A stretch of DNA of 7,989 nt from assembly GCA_017613475.1 (NCBI GenBank), contig JAGADT010000191.1, positions 1-7,989 on the forward strand. Direction: 5' to 3'. The position numbers were made by a program, and so were the translations under genes. How positions within the stretch are numbered: position 1 is the stretch's first letter; each line of letters opens with the position of its first letter. Under the pieces are notes generated by a model that saw nothing but the letters and a program-made list of their open reading frames with translations, ran no database searches and was not told the origin of the DNA. The stretch is from Desulfovibrionaceae bacterium (GTDB lineage: Bacteria > Desulfobacterota > Desulfovibrionia > Desulfovibrionales > Desulfovibrionaceae). Below, piece after piece: positions 1 to 6,295 of this stretch.

Positions 1-671
1 CCCTGGTCATGCAGCAGGAGCAGGCTGTCCGCATAAAGGGAGGCAAGGTTCAGATCGTGCGAAACCATGAGCGCTGCCAGGTCATGTTCCCTGCACAGCC
101 CAGCCAGCATGTTCATAAGCGTAACCTGCCGGCCAAAATCCTGCGCGGACGTCGGCTCATCCAGCAGCAAAAGGCGCGGTGACTGGCACAAGGCGCGGGC
201 CCAGTAAACCCGCTGCCGCTCCCCCCCGCTGAGCAGGGAAAGGGGACGGGCAGCCAGTTCTTCCACCCCGGCAAGGCGCATGGCGCGGCGTGCGGCCTCC
301 CTGTCCGCCTGATCAGAAAGGCCAAGGAACCCCTGCCACGGCGCGCGCCCCAGAAGCACGGTTTCCTCCACGGTAAATGGCAGCGCCTCGCTCTCCTGGG
401 GCAGATAGGCTATGAACCTGGCCCGCTCCCTGCAGGTCAGCTCCGCCAGATTTGTCCCTTCCAGCGCAATTGTGCCGGCATCCGGCGGAATGAGCCCGCA
501 CACCGCCCGCAAAAGCGTGCTTTTCCCTGAGCCGTTCGCGCCCACCACAGCAACCAGCTTTCCGCTCTCTACGGTGAGGGAGACACCGGAAAAAATGGTC
601 CTGCGCCCGCTGCCCTGACCTTTAATGCCGCATGAAACCGCAAGGTCCCGCACAGATAATAAGGGGGTCAT
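1..671 (-). CDS. btuD: Vitamin B12 ABC transporter ATP-binding protein BtuD (partial, C-terminus beyond left edge)
   Basis: The frame is open from an ATG at 671 to the window edge, giving 223 residues; the last part of the protein is missing. It is an ABC ATPase that would hydrolyse ATP on the cytoplasmic face to drive import through BtuC. Visible motifs in order: Walker A GANGSGKST (residues 44-52), Q-loop Gln92 in YLPQE, signature LSGGE (147-151), Walker B LLLLDEP (167-173) and the H-loop histidine in MVSHD (His205). These are intact, so the enzyme should be active. The start is supported by GGAGG at 681-677, five bases upstream, and by the ATGA overlap with the end of btuC, which implies translational coupling. 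The FecE/BtuD-type family also serves siderophore and heme systems; B12 is assigned from the cobalamin riboswitch at the head of the operon. Confidence 0.85.
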   Translation of the reverse strand, partial: MTPLLSVRDLAVSCGIKGQGSGRRTIFSGVSLTVESGKLVAVVGANGSGKSTLLRAVCGLIPPDAGTIALEGTNLAELTCRERARFIAYLPQESEALPFTVEETVLLGRAPWQGFLGLSDQADREAARRAMRLAGVEELAARPLSLLSGGERQRVYWARALCQSPRLLLLDEPTSAQDFGRQVTLMNMLAGLCREHDLAALMVSHDLNLASLYADSLLLLHDQ

Positions 672-1663
672 AACTGCCTCCGCAAAAGAAGCACAAAAAG
701 CGGGGCGCCGATCATGGCGGTCACCACGCCCGCCGGCAGCTCGGACTGCACGGGCAGCGCCCTGGAAAGCAGGTCGCAGCCTATCAGGAAGGACGCGCCA
801 AAGAGCAGGCAGCCGGGAACCAGGAGCCGGTGATCCTGGCCGAAAAGGAGCCGCAGGGCCTGCGGCATGACAAGGCCAACGAAGCCCAAAGGCCCCACAG
901 CAGCCACAATGACGCTGGTCATCAGCGAAGTCAGGAGCAAAAGGATGAGGGTTGCCCTCCTGACCGGAACCCCCAGGGACTGCGCGGATTCCTCGCCAAG
1001 GAGCAGCAGGTTCATCGTATGCCCGGACAAGAGGAAAAAAAGGAAGCAGGGAACAAGGGAAAAGCTCACCCACATGGCCGTTTTCATGTCGCAACGGCCA
1101 AGGTCGCCCATGGACCAGAAAAGCGCGGCGCTGGCCTGCGATTCCCCGGCAAGAGAAAGAAGGAATAAAATGGCCGCGCCGCAAAAGGCATTGAGCATGA
1201 CGCCGGAAAGGAGCAGCCCTGAGCGGCTGCGGGCGCCAAGGAGAAAGAGCAAGGCCAATGTGAGCAAGCTGCCGGCAAAGGCGCAGCCCTGCAGCGCCAG
1301 CGTGGAAAGCCCAAGCAGCAGGCCTGAAACAACCCCGACGGCCGCGCCTCCGGAAAGACCCAGGATATATGGCTCTGCCAGGGGATTGCGCAGGACGGTC
1401 TGCATGGCAAGCCCGCCCAGGGACAGCACCGCCCCCGCGTTGGCTGCCATCAATACGCGGGGCAGGCGCAGGCTTTCCAAAACCAGGGCCGTATCAGGCG
1501 AGGCCTTGCCGCGCAGCCAGAGGAACATATCCCCCCATGATACGGGCAATACCCCCCAATGCAGCCCGGCAAGAAGCGAAAGAGCCAGCACAAGCCCTCC
1601 CATCAGCCACACGGCGGCTGCGGAGCCCGGCAGGCCCCTGCATCCTCGTTTCTCCATATCCAT
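668..1663 (-). CDS. btuC: Vitamin B12 ABC transporter permease BtuC (FecCD family)
   Basis: This 331-residue, very hydrophobic protein has the usual length of FecCD-type permeases, which form a homodimeric inner-membrane channel for cobalamin, siderophores or heme. Family motifs are visible: LPR (67-69) before the second helix region, Gln88 followed by RNPLAEPYILG (92-102), GPLGFVGL (257-264), QDHR (276-279) and the C-terminal GVVTAMIGAP (312-321) ending in LLLRRQL. One oddity is MPQ (266-268), where the family usually has a Pro-His pair after FVGL. The start at 1663 has no good ribosome binding site. An ATG at 1657 (residue 3) has GGA six bases upstream and is about as likely. A stop codon lies in frame 18 bases before 1663, so no longer form is possible. 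It is 165 bases downstream of btuB and overlaps btuD by four bases. Confidence 0.87.
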   Translation of the reverse strand: MDMEKRGCRGLPGSAAAVWLMGGLVLALSLLAGLHWGVLPVSWGDMFLWLRGKASPDTALVLESLRLPRVLMAANAGAVLSLGGLAMQTVLRNPLAEPYILGLSGGAAVGVVSGLLLGLSTLALQGCAFAGSLLTLALLFLLGARSRSGLLLSGVMLNAFCGAAILFLLSLAGESQASAALFWSMGDLGRCDMKTAMWVSFSLVPCFLFFLLSGHTMNLLLLGEESAQSLGVPVRRATLILLLLTSLMTSVIVAAVGPLGFVGLVMPQALRLLFGQDHRLLVPGCLLFGASFLIGCDLLSRALPVQSELPAGVVTAMIGAPLFVLLLRRQL

Positions 1664-1828
1664 TCCAGCACCGCTGCCTTACAAGCCCTGCCTCTACCGC
1701 CTGGACAGGGGCAGGCAGGAAAAGCGGCCTGCCGCCTTCTTTCCCCGGTATTGCACCGGAAAAAGCCGCACGCGCAGGCCGCCGTCATGGTTTTGGATCA
1801 CCCCGTCAAACGCACGTTTCAGAACGCG

Positions 1829-3844
1829 CTAGAAGGCATAGCGGAAGCCCGCCGTCAGCGTCCGCCCGGGCATGGGGTAATCCAGCGTATAGGCATACTT
1901 CTTGTTCGTCAGGTTGGACAAATCCAGGTAAAGGCTCAGGCCCTTGGCCGGACGAACAGTCAGCCTGGCGTTCCAGGTTGTAAACGCCCCCATTTCAGTA
2001 ATGTCGTAGCTTGTGAAATTATCCTGGTACTGCCGGCCGGTGAAGCGGGCGTTCACATCCAGCCAGACCATTCCATAGCCCAGCCCCGCGCCGCAGACGG
2101 CGCTGTACTGCGGCACATAGAGGGCCGTGCGGAACACATCATCGCGGCTGTGGCGCTCGGTGAAGAATTCGCCATTGCCATACAGCAGCCATTCAAGCGG
2201 CTTGGCAAGGCCAATCTCGGCACTGTCGCGCCAATCCAGGTGCACGTTAAAGCCAGCCAGGCGCTGCTCGCCGGAGTTCATCCATGTATAGCTGTAGTCA
2301 GGCAGCAGGCGCGTCACAATGCGGTCGGAATACTTGGTATAAAAATACGAAGCCCCGGCCTTGAACTGGCCAAAGTCCGCTTCCAGTCCTGCCTCGCCGG
2401 TGATGCTTTTTTCCGGATTCAGATCGCGGTTGCCAACGTAGCGGGTTCCCCAGCTGCCTCCGGTCATAAAGTCTCCGGCGCGCTCCTTTGCCGTCGGCGG
2501 CACAAAAGCCGTGGCCACAGAAGCCTTAATGCCCAGCCAATCCAGCATCCACCAGGTTGCTCCCGCGTTCCAGCTGACATGGTGGAACGTGCGGCTGTCC
2601 GTATGCAGCGAGGCCAGCCCGTCTGTCGGCCGCAGGCGTTCGCGGTACACATCGTAGCGCACGCCAAGGATTGTGCTTAGGTCCCCCAAATCAGCGCGAT
2701 GCTCGGCAAAGAGGCCCAGGACATCATAGGCCGCATTGGGCTGGGATACCGAAGAGCCATAGTCTTTTTCGCGCATGTGCGAGGCATCCGCACCCAAAGA
2801 AAGCCGGCCGAAGCCCCACAGCGGCAGGCCCGCGACCAGGCGGCCGCCCAGAACATCGCCCCTGTAGGTGGAATTGCCGGACCCTGACCACATGCCTGCC
2901 GGCCAGGAATAATCGTAACGGTTGCGGCTTGAATAAAGGCTCCCGCGCAGCGAAGCATCGTTTTCAAACCTGGTGTCGTATTCCAGGGCAAGGTATTCAA
3001 AACTGTTGCGCACCTCGTCATCGGGCGTCAGGCCAAAGGCGTAATAGCCGCCGGGGCTTCCGGTATCAAATATGGACTGGTGCGCGCCAACAAGGGAAAG
3101 CGACGAATCTTCGCTGGGGCGCCAGGTCAGGGATGCCCCGGCTCCGGCATTGTGAAAACCTGAATTCTTATACCTGTCTCCATCGCCGTCTTTATATGAG
3201 GATGAGGCAGCCCCCTGGATGCCCACGGCATAGCCAAAACGGTCGTCAGCCGCGCCGCCGGATATAGAGGCGTCGACCGCGCGCTTGTCAAAGCGCCCGT
3301 AGCTCGCGCCGACGCTCCCCGTTACGGGGCCGCGCCCACGCTTGGTGATCACATTGACCACGCCGCCCATGGCCGAGCCGCCGTACAGCACGGAGGAGGG
3401 ACCGCGGACAATCTCGACCCGCTCCACATTGCCCATGGGAATGGCCGCAGGGTTGCCTGTGCCTGCCCTGTGCCCGTCTATGAGCAGAAGAACGCCGTCA
3501 CGCAGGCTTATGCCGGCGCTTTTGTACGAACGGAATCCGCGCATGCCAACGGAAGAATACGCGCCCGGCTGCACGGTGCCGTTGCCGGGAACATAGCGTT
3601 CAATCACGTCAGAGAGCGTTTCCGCCCCGGTGCGCTCCAATGTTTCAGCGGTAATAACCTGCACGGTGGAGGGCAGCTTGCGGACTTCCGCGGGCTCTGC
3701 AGCAGCCGTAACAACGACTTCGGGCAATGCCTTGACTTGCTCGGGCGCCGCTTTTTCAGCGGACCATGCGGGCTGCGCAAAACCAGGGAGAAAAGCGCAC
3801 GCCAAAGCGGCGCCTTTGAAAAAAAGACTTGGCCTGAAAAGCAT
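1829..3844 (-). CDS. btuB: TonB-dependent outer-membrane receptor, predicted vitamin B12 receptor BtuB
   Basis: The 671-residue protein would bind cobalamin at the cell surface and pass it to the periplasm using energy from TonB-ExbBD. It begins with a signal peptide (basic start, hydrophobic core at about 7-23, cleavage probably near AWSA, residues 26-29). A TonB-box-like segment PEVVVTA (41-47) follows, then a plug domain with RDGVLLLIDG, NVERVEIVRGPSSVLYGGSA and GGVVNVITKRG. The rest is beta-barrel with alternating aromatic strands, ending LTAGFRYAF with the terminal Phe expected by the outer-membrane assembly machinery. I chose the ATG at 3844 because AGGAGG (3857-3852) is seven bases upstream. 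An in-frame TTG directly before it would be only four bases from the ribosome binding site. Receptors of this family also take siderophores; B12 is inferred from the riboswitch in the leader and the following btuCD. At 671 residues it is somewhat longer than the E. coli receptor. Confidence 0.85.
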   Translation of the reverse strand: MLFRPSLFFKGAALACAFLPGFAQPAWSAEKAAPEQVKALPEVVVTAAAEPAEVRKLPSTVQVITAETLERTGAETLSDVIERYVPGNGTVQPGAYSSVGMRGFRSYKSAGISLRDGVLLLIDGHRAGTGNPAAIPMGNVERVEIVRGPSSVLYGGSAMGGVVNVITKRGRGPVTGSVGASYGRFDKRAVDASISGGAADDRFGYAVGIQGAASSSYKDGDGDRYKNSGFHNAGAGASLTWRPSEDSSLSLVGAHQSIFDTGSPGGYYAFGLTPDDEVRNSFEYLALEYDTRFENDASLRGSLYSSRNRYDYSWPAGMWSGSGNSTYRGDVLGGRLVAGLPLWGFGRLSLGADASHMREKDYGSSVSQPNAAYDVLGLFAEHRADLGDLSTILGVRYDVYRERLRPTDGLASLHTDSRTFHHVSWNAGATWWMLDWLGIKASVATAFVPPTAKERAGDFMTGGSWGTRYVGNRDLNPEKSITGEAGLEADFGQFKAGASYFYTKYSDRIVTRLLPDYSYTWMNSGEQRLAGFNVHLDWRDSAEIGLAKPLEWLLYGNGEFFTERHSRDDVFRTALYVPQYSAVCGAGLGYGMVWLDVNARFTGRQYQDNFTSYDITEMGAFTTWNARLTVRPAKGLSLYLDLSNLTNKKYAYTLDYPMPGRTLTAGFRYAF

Positions 3845-3851
3845 CAAACAT

Positions 3852-3874
3852 CCTCCTGCCCCGGCTTCGCGGGG
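3852..3874 (-). promoter_or_regulatory. btuB ribosome binding site with adjoining stem-loop
   Basis: AGGAGG at 3857-3852 is a strong Shine-Dalgarno sequence seven bases from the btuB ATG. One base upstream of it a five-pair stem CCCCG/CGGGG (3874-3870 with 3863-3859, six-base loop) forms on the transcript. The helix does not cover the Shine-Dalgarno itself but could hinder or help ribosome entry as part of the riboswitch output. The sequence shows the pairing; the role is inference. Confidence 0.45.
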
Positions 3875-3911
3875 GAAGAAAGCCCTAAGGCAGGCGGCAC
3901 GGCAAAACCTG

Positions 3912-3940
3912 AAAAAGGCACTGCGCGACCCACGCCTGCC
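3912..3940 (-). terminator. Possible riboswitch-controlled intrinsic terminator in the btuB leader
   Basis: Downstream of the riboswitch core the transcript can fold AGGCGT against GTGCCT (3937-3932 with 3921-3916; two G-U pairs, ten-base loop). An alternative pairs GGCA/TGCC (3940-3937 with 3920-3917) plus an inner GCG/CGC. A T5 run (3916-3912) follows directly. The position, between aptamer and btuB start, is where a transcriptional expression platform would sit. The stem is modest, so this is a candidate only. Control could instead be purely translational. Confidence 0.45.
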
Positions 3941-3959
3941 AGGGACCCTTGAGGTTGCT

Positions 3960-4175
3960 CCGCAGGCTGGCTTCCCGGCTTGAAGATCATCCTCCTCCGC
4001 CCCTTCCCATGGCGCCCCGCATCGGCTGGATAAAACCCATTAACCTAGCAGGCAGGTGCTAACGCACGCCACAGTGGCTCTGGCGGATTTGTCCCTTCTC
4101 ACGGTTGCGGGCCAGCGCCGGCTTTTACCGGACTTTCCAATTATCCCATCCCTCCAAAGAGGGGGGCACCCGCGG
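3960..4175 (-). promoter_or_regulatory. Cobalamin riboswitch (B12 element) in the btuB leader
   Basis: On the minus strand the conserved blocks of the cobalamin aptamer appear in the right order. A closing stem pairs CCGCGGGT (4175-4168) with GCCTGCGG (3967-3960) over eight pairs, two of them G-U. Next come GGATAATTGGAAAGTCCGG and the core CCCGCAACCGTGA (4111-4099), followed by GAGCCACTG (4080-4072), GGGAAGGG (4008-4001) and a B12-box variant CAAGCCGGGAAGCCAGCC (3982-3965). In this RNA family, binding of adenosylcobalamin or a related cobalamin normally shuts off downstream uptake or synthesis genes, so B12 would repress btuBCD. The GCCACTG block suggests the classical adenosylcobalamin-type architecture (inference). 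It starts 331 bases upstream of the btuB ATG. This element fixes the substrate of the otherwise ambiguous transporter. Confidence 0.93.
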
Positions 4176-4177
4176 AG

Positions 4178-4203
4178 AAAAAAACTGCAAAAACGTTTTG
4201 CAG
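4178..4203 (-). repeat. Perfect inverted repeat with T7 tract next to the riboswitch
   Basis: CTGCAAAA (4185-4192) and TTTTGCAG (4196-4203) are exact inverted repeats separated by ACG. Read on the minus strand the hairpin is followed by seven T (4184-4178), the layout of an intrinsic terminator, but with an AT-rich stem. The first riboswitch base is only two bases further on. Two readings are possible. It may be an operator for a dimeric regulator in the btuB-pckA divergent region; the CG-centred AAAACGTTTT core resembles LacI-family operators. Or it may be a terminator for minus-strand transcripts starting further right. Neither is proven. Confidence 0.5.
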
Positions 4204-4212
4204 GAAGGCGAC

Positions 4213-4239
4213 CTTATCCGAAACAGCATCCAAGTTCAA
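4213..4239 (-). promoter_or_regulatory. Weak sigma70-like promoter candidate for the btuBCD operon
   Basis: TTGAAC (4239-4234) and GATAAG (4218-4213) sit 15 bases apart on the minus strand, upstream of the riboswitch. The hexamers match the consensus partly and the spacing is shorter than the preferred 17, so support is weak. If real, transcription would begin near 4205, inside the inverted repeat at 4185-4203, making that repeat an operator rather than a terminator. Confidence 0.25.
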
Positions 4240-4265
4240 GCCTCACCTGCACGGGCTCTTTTCCC

Positions 4266-4388
4266 TTTACTTTATTTAATTAAAGACAAAGAGTAGATTT
4301 TGCTTTTTGCCTGTGATACAGAAAACCTATCCCTACGGCGCATCGTACACGCCAAGACCGCAATTTTTAGGATCTTTAAGGAGAATCA
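4266..4388 (+). promoter_or_regulatory. AT-rich leader region and ribosome binding site of pckA
   Basis: This stretch stands out as AT-rich against its GC-rich surroundings. It contains the palindrome TTTAATTAAA (4275-4284) and two TTTTGC-like repeats near 4298-4310, and it most likely carries the pckA promoter. No -35/-10 pair is good enough to call; TTGCCT at 4307-4312 with TATCCC at 4328-4333 is the best and is poor. The Shine-Dalgarno AAGGAG at 4378-4383, five bases from the ATG, is clear. Confidence 0.4.
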
Positions 4389-6119
4389 ATGGCAAGCCAA
4401 CCTTCCTGGAAATACTACAAAAAGCTGAGTGATATGTCTCGCCTGCGAGCCATTGCCGAATCGGTTTTCAACAACCGCAACTACGGCAGTTCTCCCCGCT
4501 TTGTATCCGCTGCGGAAGCCTATGCCATGGCCTGCAAGCTCCCCTGGGTGACCGTTACGGACCTGCCCATGGACAAAGGCGCCATTAAAAACCTTGGTCT
4601 GCCGGACAACGCCAAGGTCATTAACGACAACTGCGGGGCTACCGTCGGACGCAGCGCAGAGGCCCGTGTTTTCTACAACCGCTGCTCTGCTGCAGAAAAA
4701 AACAACCTTGAAGCGATCCTCCGCGAAGCCATGTACTCCATGGAGCGCAACAACAACCTGGTCATCGCGGAAGCCGTTGTCGGCATGGATCCGAAGCTGA
4801 TGATCAAGGCGCGCCTTATCGCCCCTGAAAATGACATCGCCAATGTCTTCCACTGGTACGCGAATTTCTCCCCCCTGGCCTCTGTTCCCGGCTACGAAAA
4901 AAGCACGGAGCTCCCCATTCAGGACATCCTCTTTGTCTCCTACCCTGACTGGACCTCCCCTGACCCCCGCTGGGCCAAGGGCTGCGTAGCCGTGGATGAA
5001 GAGCACATGACCATTTACAACCTTGGCATGCGCTACTTCGGCGAACGCAAGAAAGGCACGCTGACCATGGCCTGGACAGCCGGCATGCGCCTCGGCATGG
5101 TCTCCGCCCACGCAGGCATCAAGGAAATTGACTTCACCAAGGTGCCCGAATACAGCAAGCGCGGCAAACAGGTCATTGCCTTCTACGGGCTTTCCGGCTC
5201 AGGCAAATCCTCGCACACGAACGCGCTGGATAACGCCGGCACCCTGCCCAAGGGCGCAACCCGCCGCATCGCCCATGACGATGCCTTCCAGATCGACGGG
5301 AAGACCCGCACCTGCTACGTTTGGGAACCGACCCTTTACGACAAGACCGACCACCGCGACACCAGCCATCCTGACTGGAAATACTGCATTTCCACCCAGA
5401 ACATGATGGTGGTTGAAGTGGACGGCAAAATCATCCCCGCGGGCGAGGATATCCGCAACAACAACGGCCGCGCCCTGTTCAGCCGCGAACTGCTTGGCAC
5501 CACGACCAACTCCATCGGCTTCCCCAATCACATTGGCTGGCTGATGAAGGACTCCACCCTGCCCCCCATCCTGAAGCTGACTGACCCTGACCTTGCCGTG
5601 GCCATGGGCGCAACGCTCATGACCAAGCGCACCTCCGCAGAAAATGTCAGCGCGGAAGAAATGAAGAAGCTTGTCTTCGTGCCCTTTGCCAACCCCTTCC
5701 GCGTCTACCCGCTCTACTGCGACTGCCTCGGATACGAAAAGATCTTCCAGTCCGGATGCGCCTGCTATGTGTGGTCCGGCGGTGGCGGAGGCATGTGGAA
5801 CGGTTCCGACACCAACCTCAAGAAAGTACCGCTGGAAGTTTCCCTGACGCTCCAGACGGCTGTTCTTGAAGGCACGCTGGAATGGGAAAACTGGGCCCTC
5901 GTCAAAGGGGCGCAGATCCCCACGCGGGATTCCATTGAAAAGATCCTCCCCGGCTACTACGACATGTACAACCCCAACATGGTCCCCAACCTGGCGGAAT
6001 TCATGGGGCTCCTTAAGGACCGCTTCCAGCAGCGCAAGGACTTCATTGCCCAAAGCGACATTGCCGAGCAGCCCGAACTCATGCAGCGCCTGATCAGTTC
6101 GCTGCAGATCAATGCCTAA
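4389..6119 (+). CDS. pckA: Phosphoenolpyruvate carboxykinase, ATP-type family, atypical form
   Basis: The enzyme interconverts oxaloacetate and phosphoenolpyruvate with CO2, using a nucleoside triphosphate, linking the C4 acids to gluconeogenesis. The 576-residue protein is longer than the roughly 540-residue classical form. Recognisable elements: GRS (87-89, the substrate arginine), YFGERKKG (216-223, matching the YxGExKKG segment with the metal-binding lysine), His241, the kinase P-loop GLSGSGKSS (267-275), HDDAF (296-300, kinase-2 aspartates), LYDKT (316-320) and NNNGRALFSRE (357-367). The spacing of Tyr216, Lys222 and His241 equals that of the E. coli residues 207, 213 and 232, so the catalytic set looks complete. 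The sequence around these motifs is strongly divergent (SAHAG, GSGKSSHT and HDDAF replace the usual SMHCSAN, GTGKTTLS and DDEHGW-like segments), suggesting a distinct subfamily. Nucleotide preference cannot be read from the sequence. The start is set by AAGGAG five bases upstream; a terminator follows at 6143. It appears monocistronic. Confidence 0.88.
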   Translation: MASQPSWKYYKKLSDMSRLRAIAESVFNNRNYGSSPRFVSAAEAYAMACKLPWVTVTDLPMDKGAIKNLGLPDNAKVINDNCGATVGRSAEARVFYNRCSAAEKNNLEAILREAMYSMERNNNLVIAEAVVGMDPKLMIKARLIAPENDIANVFHWYANFSPLASVPGYEKSTELPIQDILFVSYPDWTSPDPRWAKGCVAVDEEHMTIYNLGMRYFGERKKGTLTMAWTAGMRLGMVSAHAGIKEIDFTKVPEYSKRGKQVIAFYGLSGSGKSSHTNALDNAGTLPKGATRRIAHDDAFQIDGKTRTCYVWEPTLYDKTDHRDTSHPDWKYCISTQNMMVVEVDGKIIPAGEDIRNNNGRALFSRELLGTTTNSIGFPNHIGWLMKDSTLPPILKLTDPDLAVAMGATLMTKRTSAENVSAEEMKKLVFVPFANPFRVYPLYCDCLGYEKIFQSGCACYVWSGGGGGMWNGSDTNLKKVPLEVSLTLQTAVLEGTLEWENWALVKGAQIPTRDSIEKILPGYYDMYNPNMVPNLAEFMGLLKDRFQQRKDFIAQSDIAEQPELMQRLISSLQINA

Positions 6120-6142
6120 GCAGGCAGGCTCCTAAGCAGCAT

Positions 6143-6179
6143 AAAGGGCGAGGATGTGCATGCCTCGCCCTTTCCTTTT
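6143..6179 (+). terminator. Intrinsic terminator of pckA
   Basis: A perfect 11-pair stem AAAGGGCGAGG (6143-6153) and CCTCGCCCTTT (6163-6173) with a nine-base loop begins 24 bases after the pckA stop and is followed by CC and TTTT. The GC-rich stem and T-rich tail are typical of a rho-independent terminator. On the other strand the tail is only TTTAT, so termination there would be weaker. Confidence 0.88.
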
Positions 6180-6256
6180 GCTGGACTGAGAGCCTGAACG
6201 CGCCGCAAAAGCGCTGCGCTGGATTTCCTCAGCGGCTTCAGGTATGCTGAGTGCAC

Positions 6257-6282
6257 AAAAAAGCCGCCCAACTGGGAGCGGC
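6257..6282 (-). terminator. Intrinsic terminator on the minus strand, antisense to the small gene's leader
   Basis: Read on the minus strand, GCCGCTCC (6282-6275) pairs with GGGCGGC (6269-6263) around a five-base loop, with a single bulged T. Six T (6262-6257) follow at once. This is a well-formed rho-independent terminator for leftward transcription. The only leftward gene nearby is the hydrolase ending at 6621, so its transcript would extend about 360 bases past the stop and cross the small gene at 6296-6541 in antisense. On the plus strand the same hairpin lies directly before the Shine-Dalgarno AAAGGA (6283-6288) and could affect that gene's translation. Confidence 0.65.
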
Positions 6283-6295
6283 AAAGGAATGCGAC

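Noticed and set aside
1711..1719. GCAGGCAGG recurring in intergenic DNA (1711-1719, 4048-4056, 6120-6128)
   Set aside because: Short, GC-rich and without constant context; explainable by base composition.
867..1832. Long plus-strand open frame opposite btuC
   Set aside because: Arg/Pro/Ser-rich composition typical of an antisense shadow of a GC-rich gene; the minus-strand frame encodes an obvious permease.
1559..2680. 373-codon plus-strand open frame opposite the btuC start and btuB C-terminus
   Set aside because: No ribosome binding site and no recognisable protein; it is a shadow of the receptor gene, whose barrel and C-terminal motifs are clear.
3845..3847. TTG as the btuB start codon
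   Set aside because: Only four bases from AGGAGG, while the adjacent in-frame ATG at 3844 has the ideal seven-base spacing.
4386..5111. Minus-strand open frame opposite pckA (and another at 5199-6053)
   Set aside because: Val/Gly/His-rich composition of an antisense shadow; the plus frame carries the full carboxykinase motif set.
6251..6253. GTG as start of the small gene
   Set aside because: It would read through the terminator-like hairpin and has a poor ribosome binding site; ATG 6296 has AAAGGA at good spacing.
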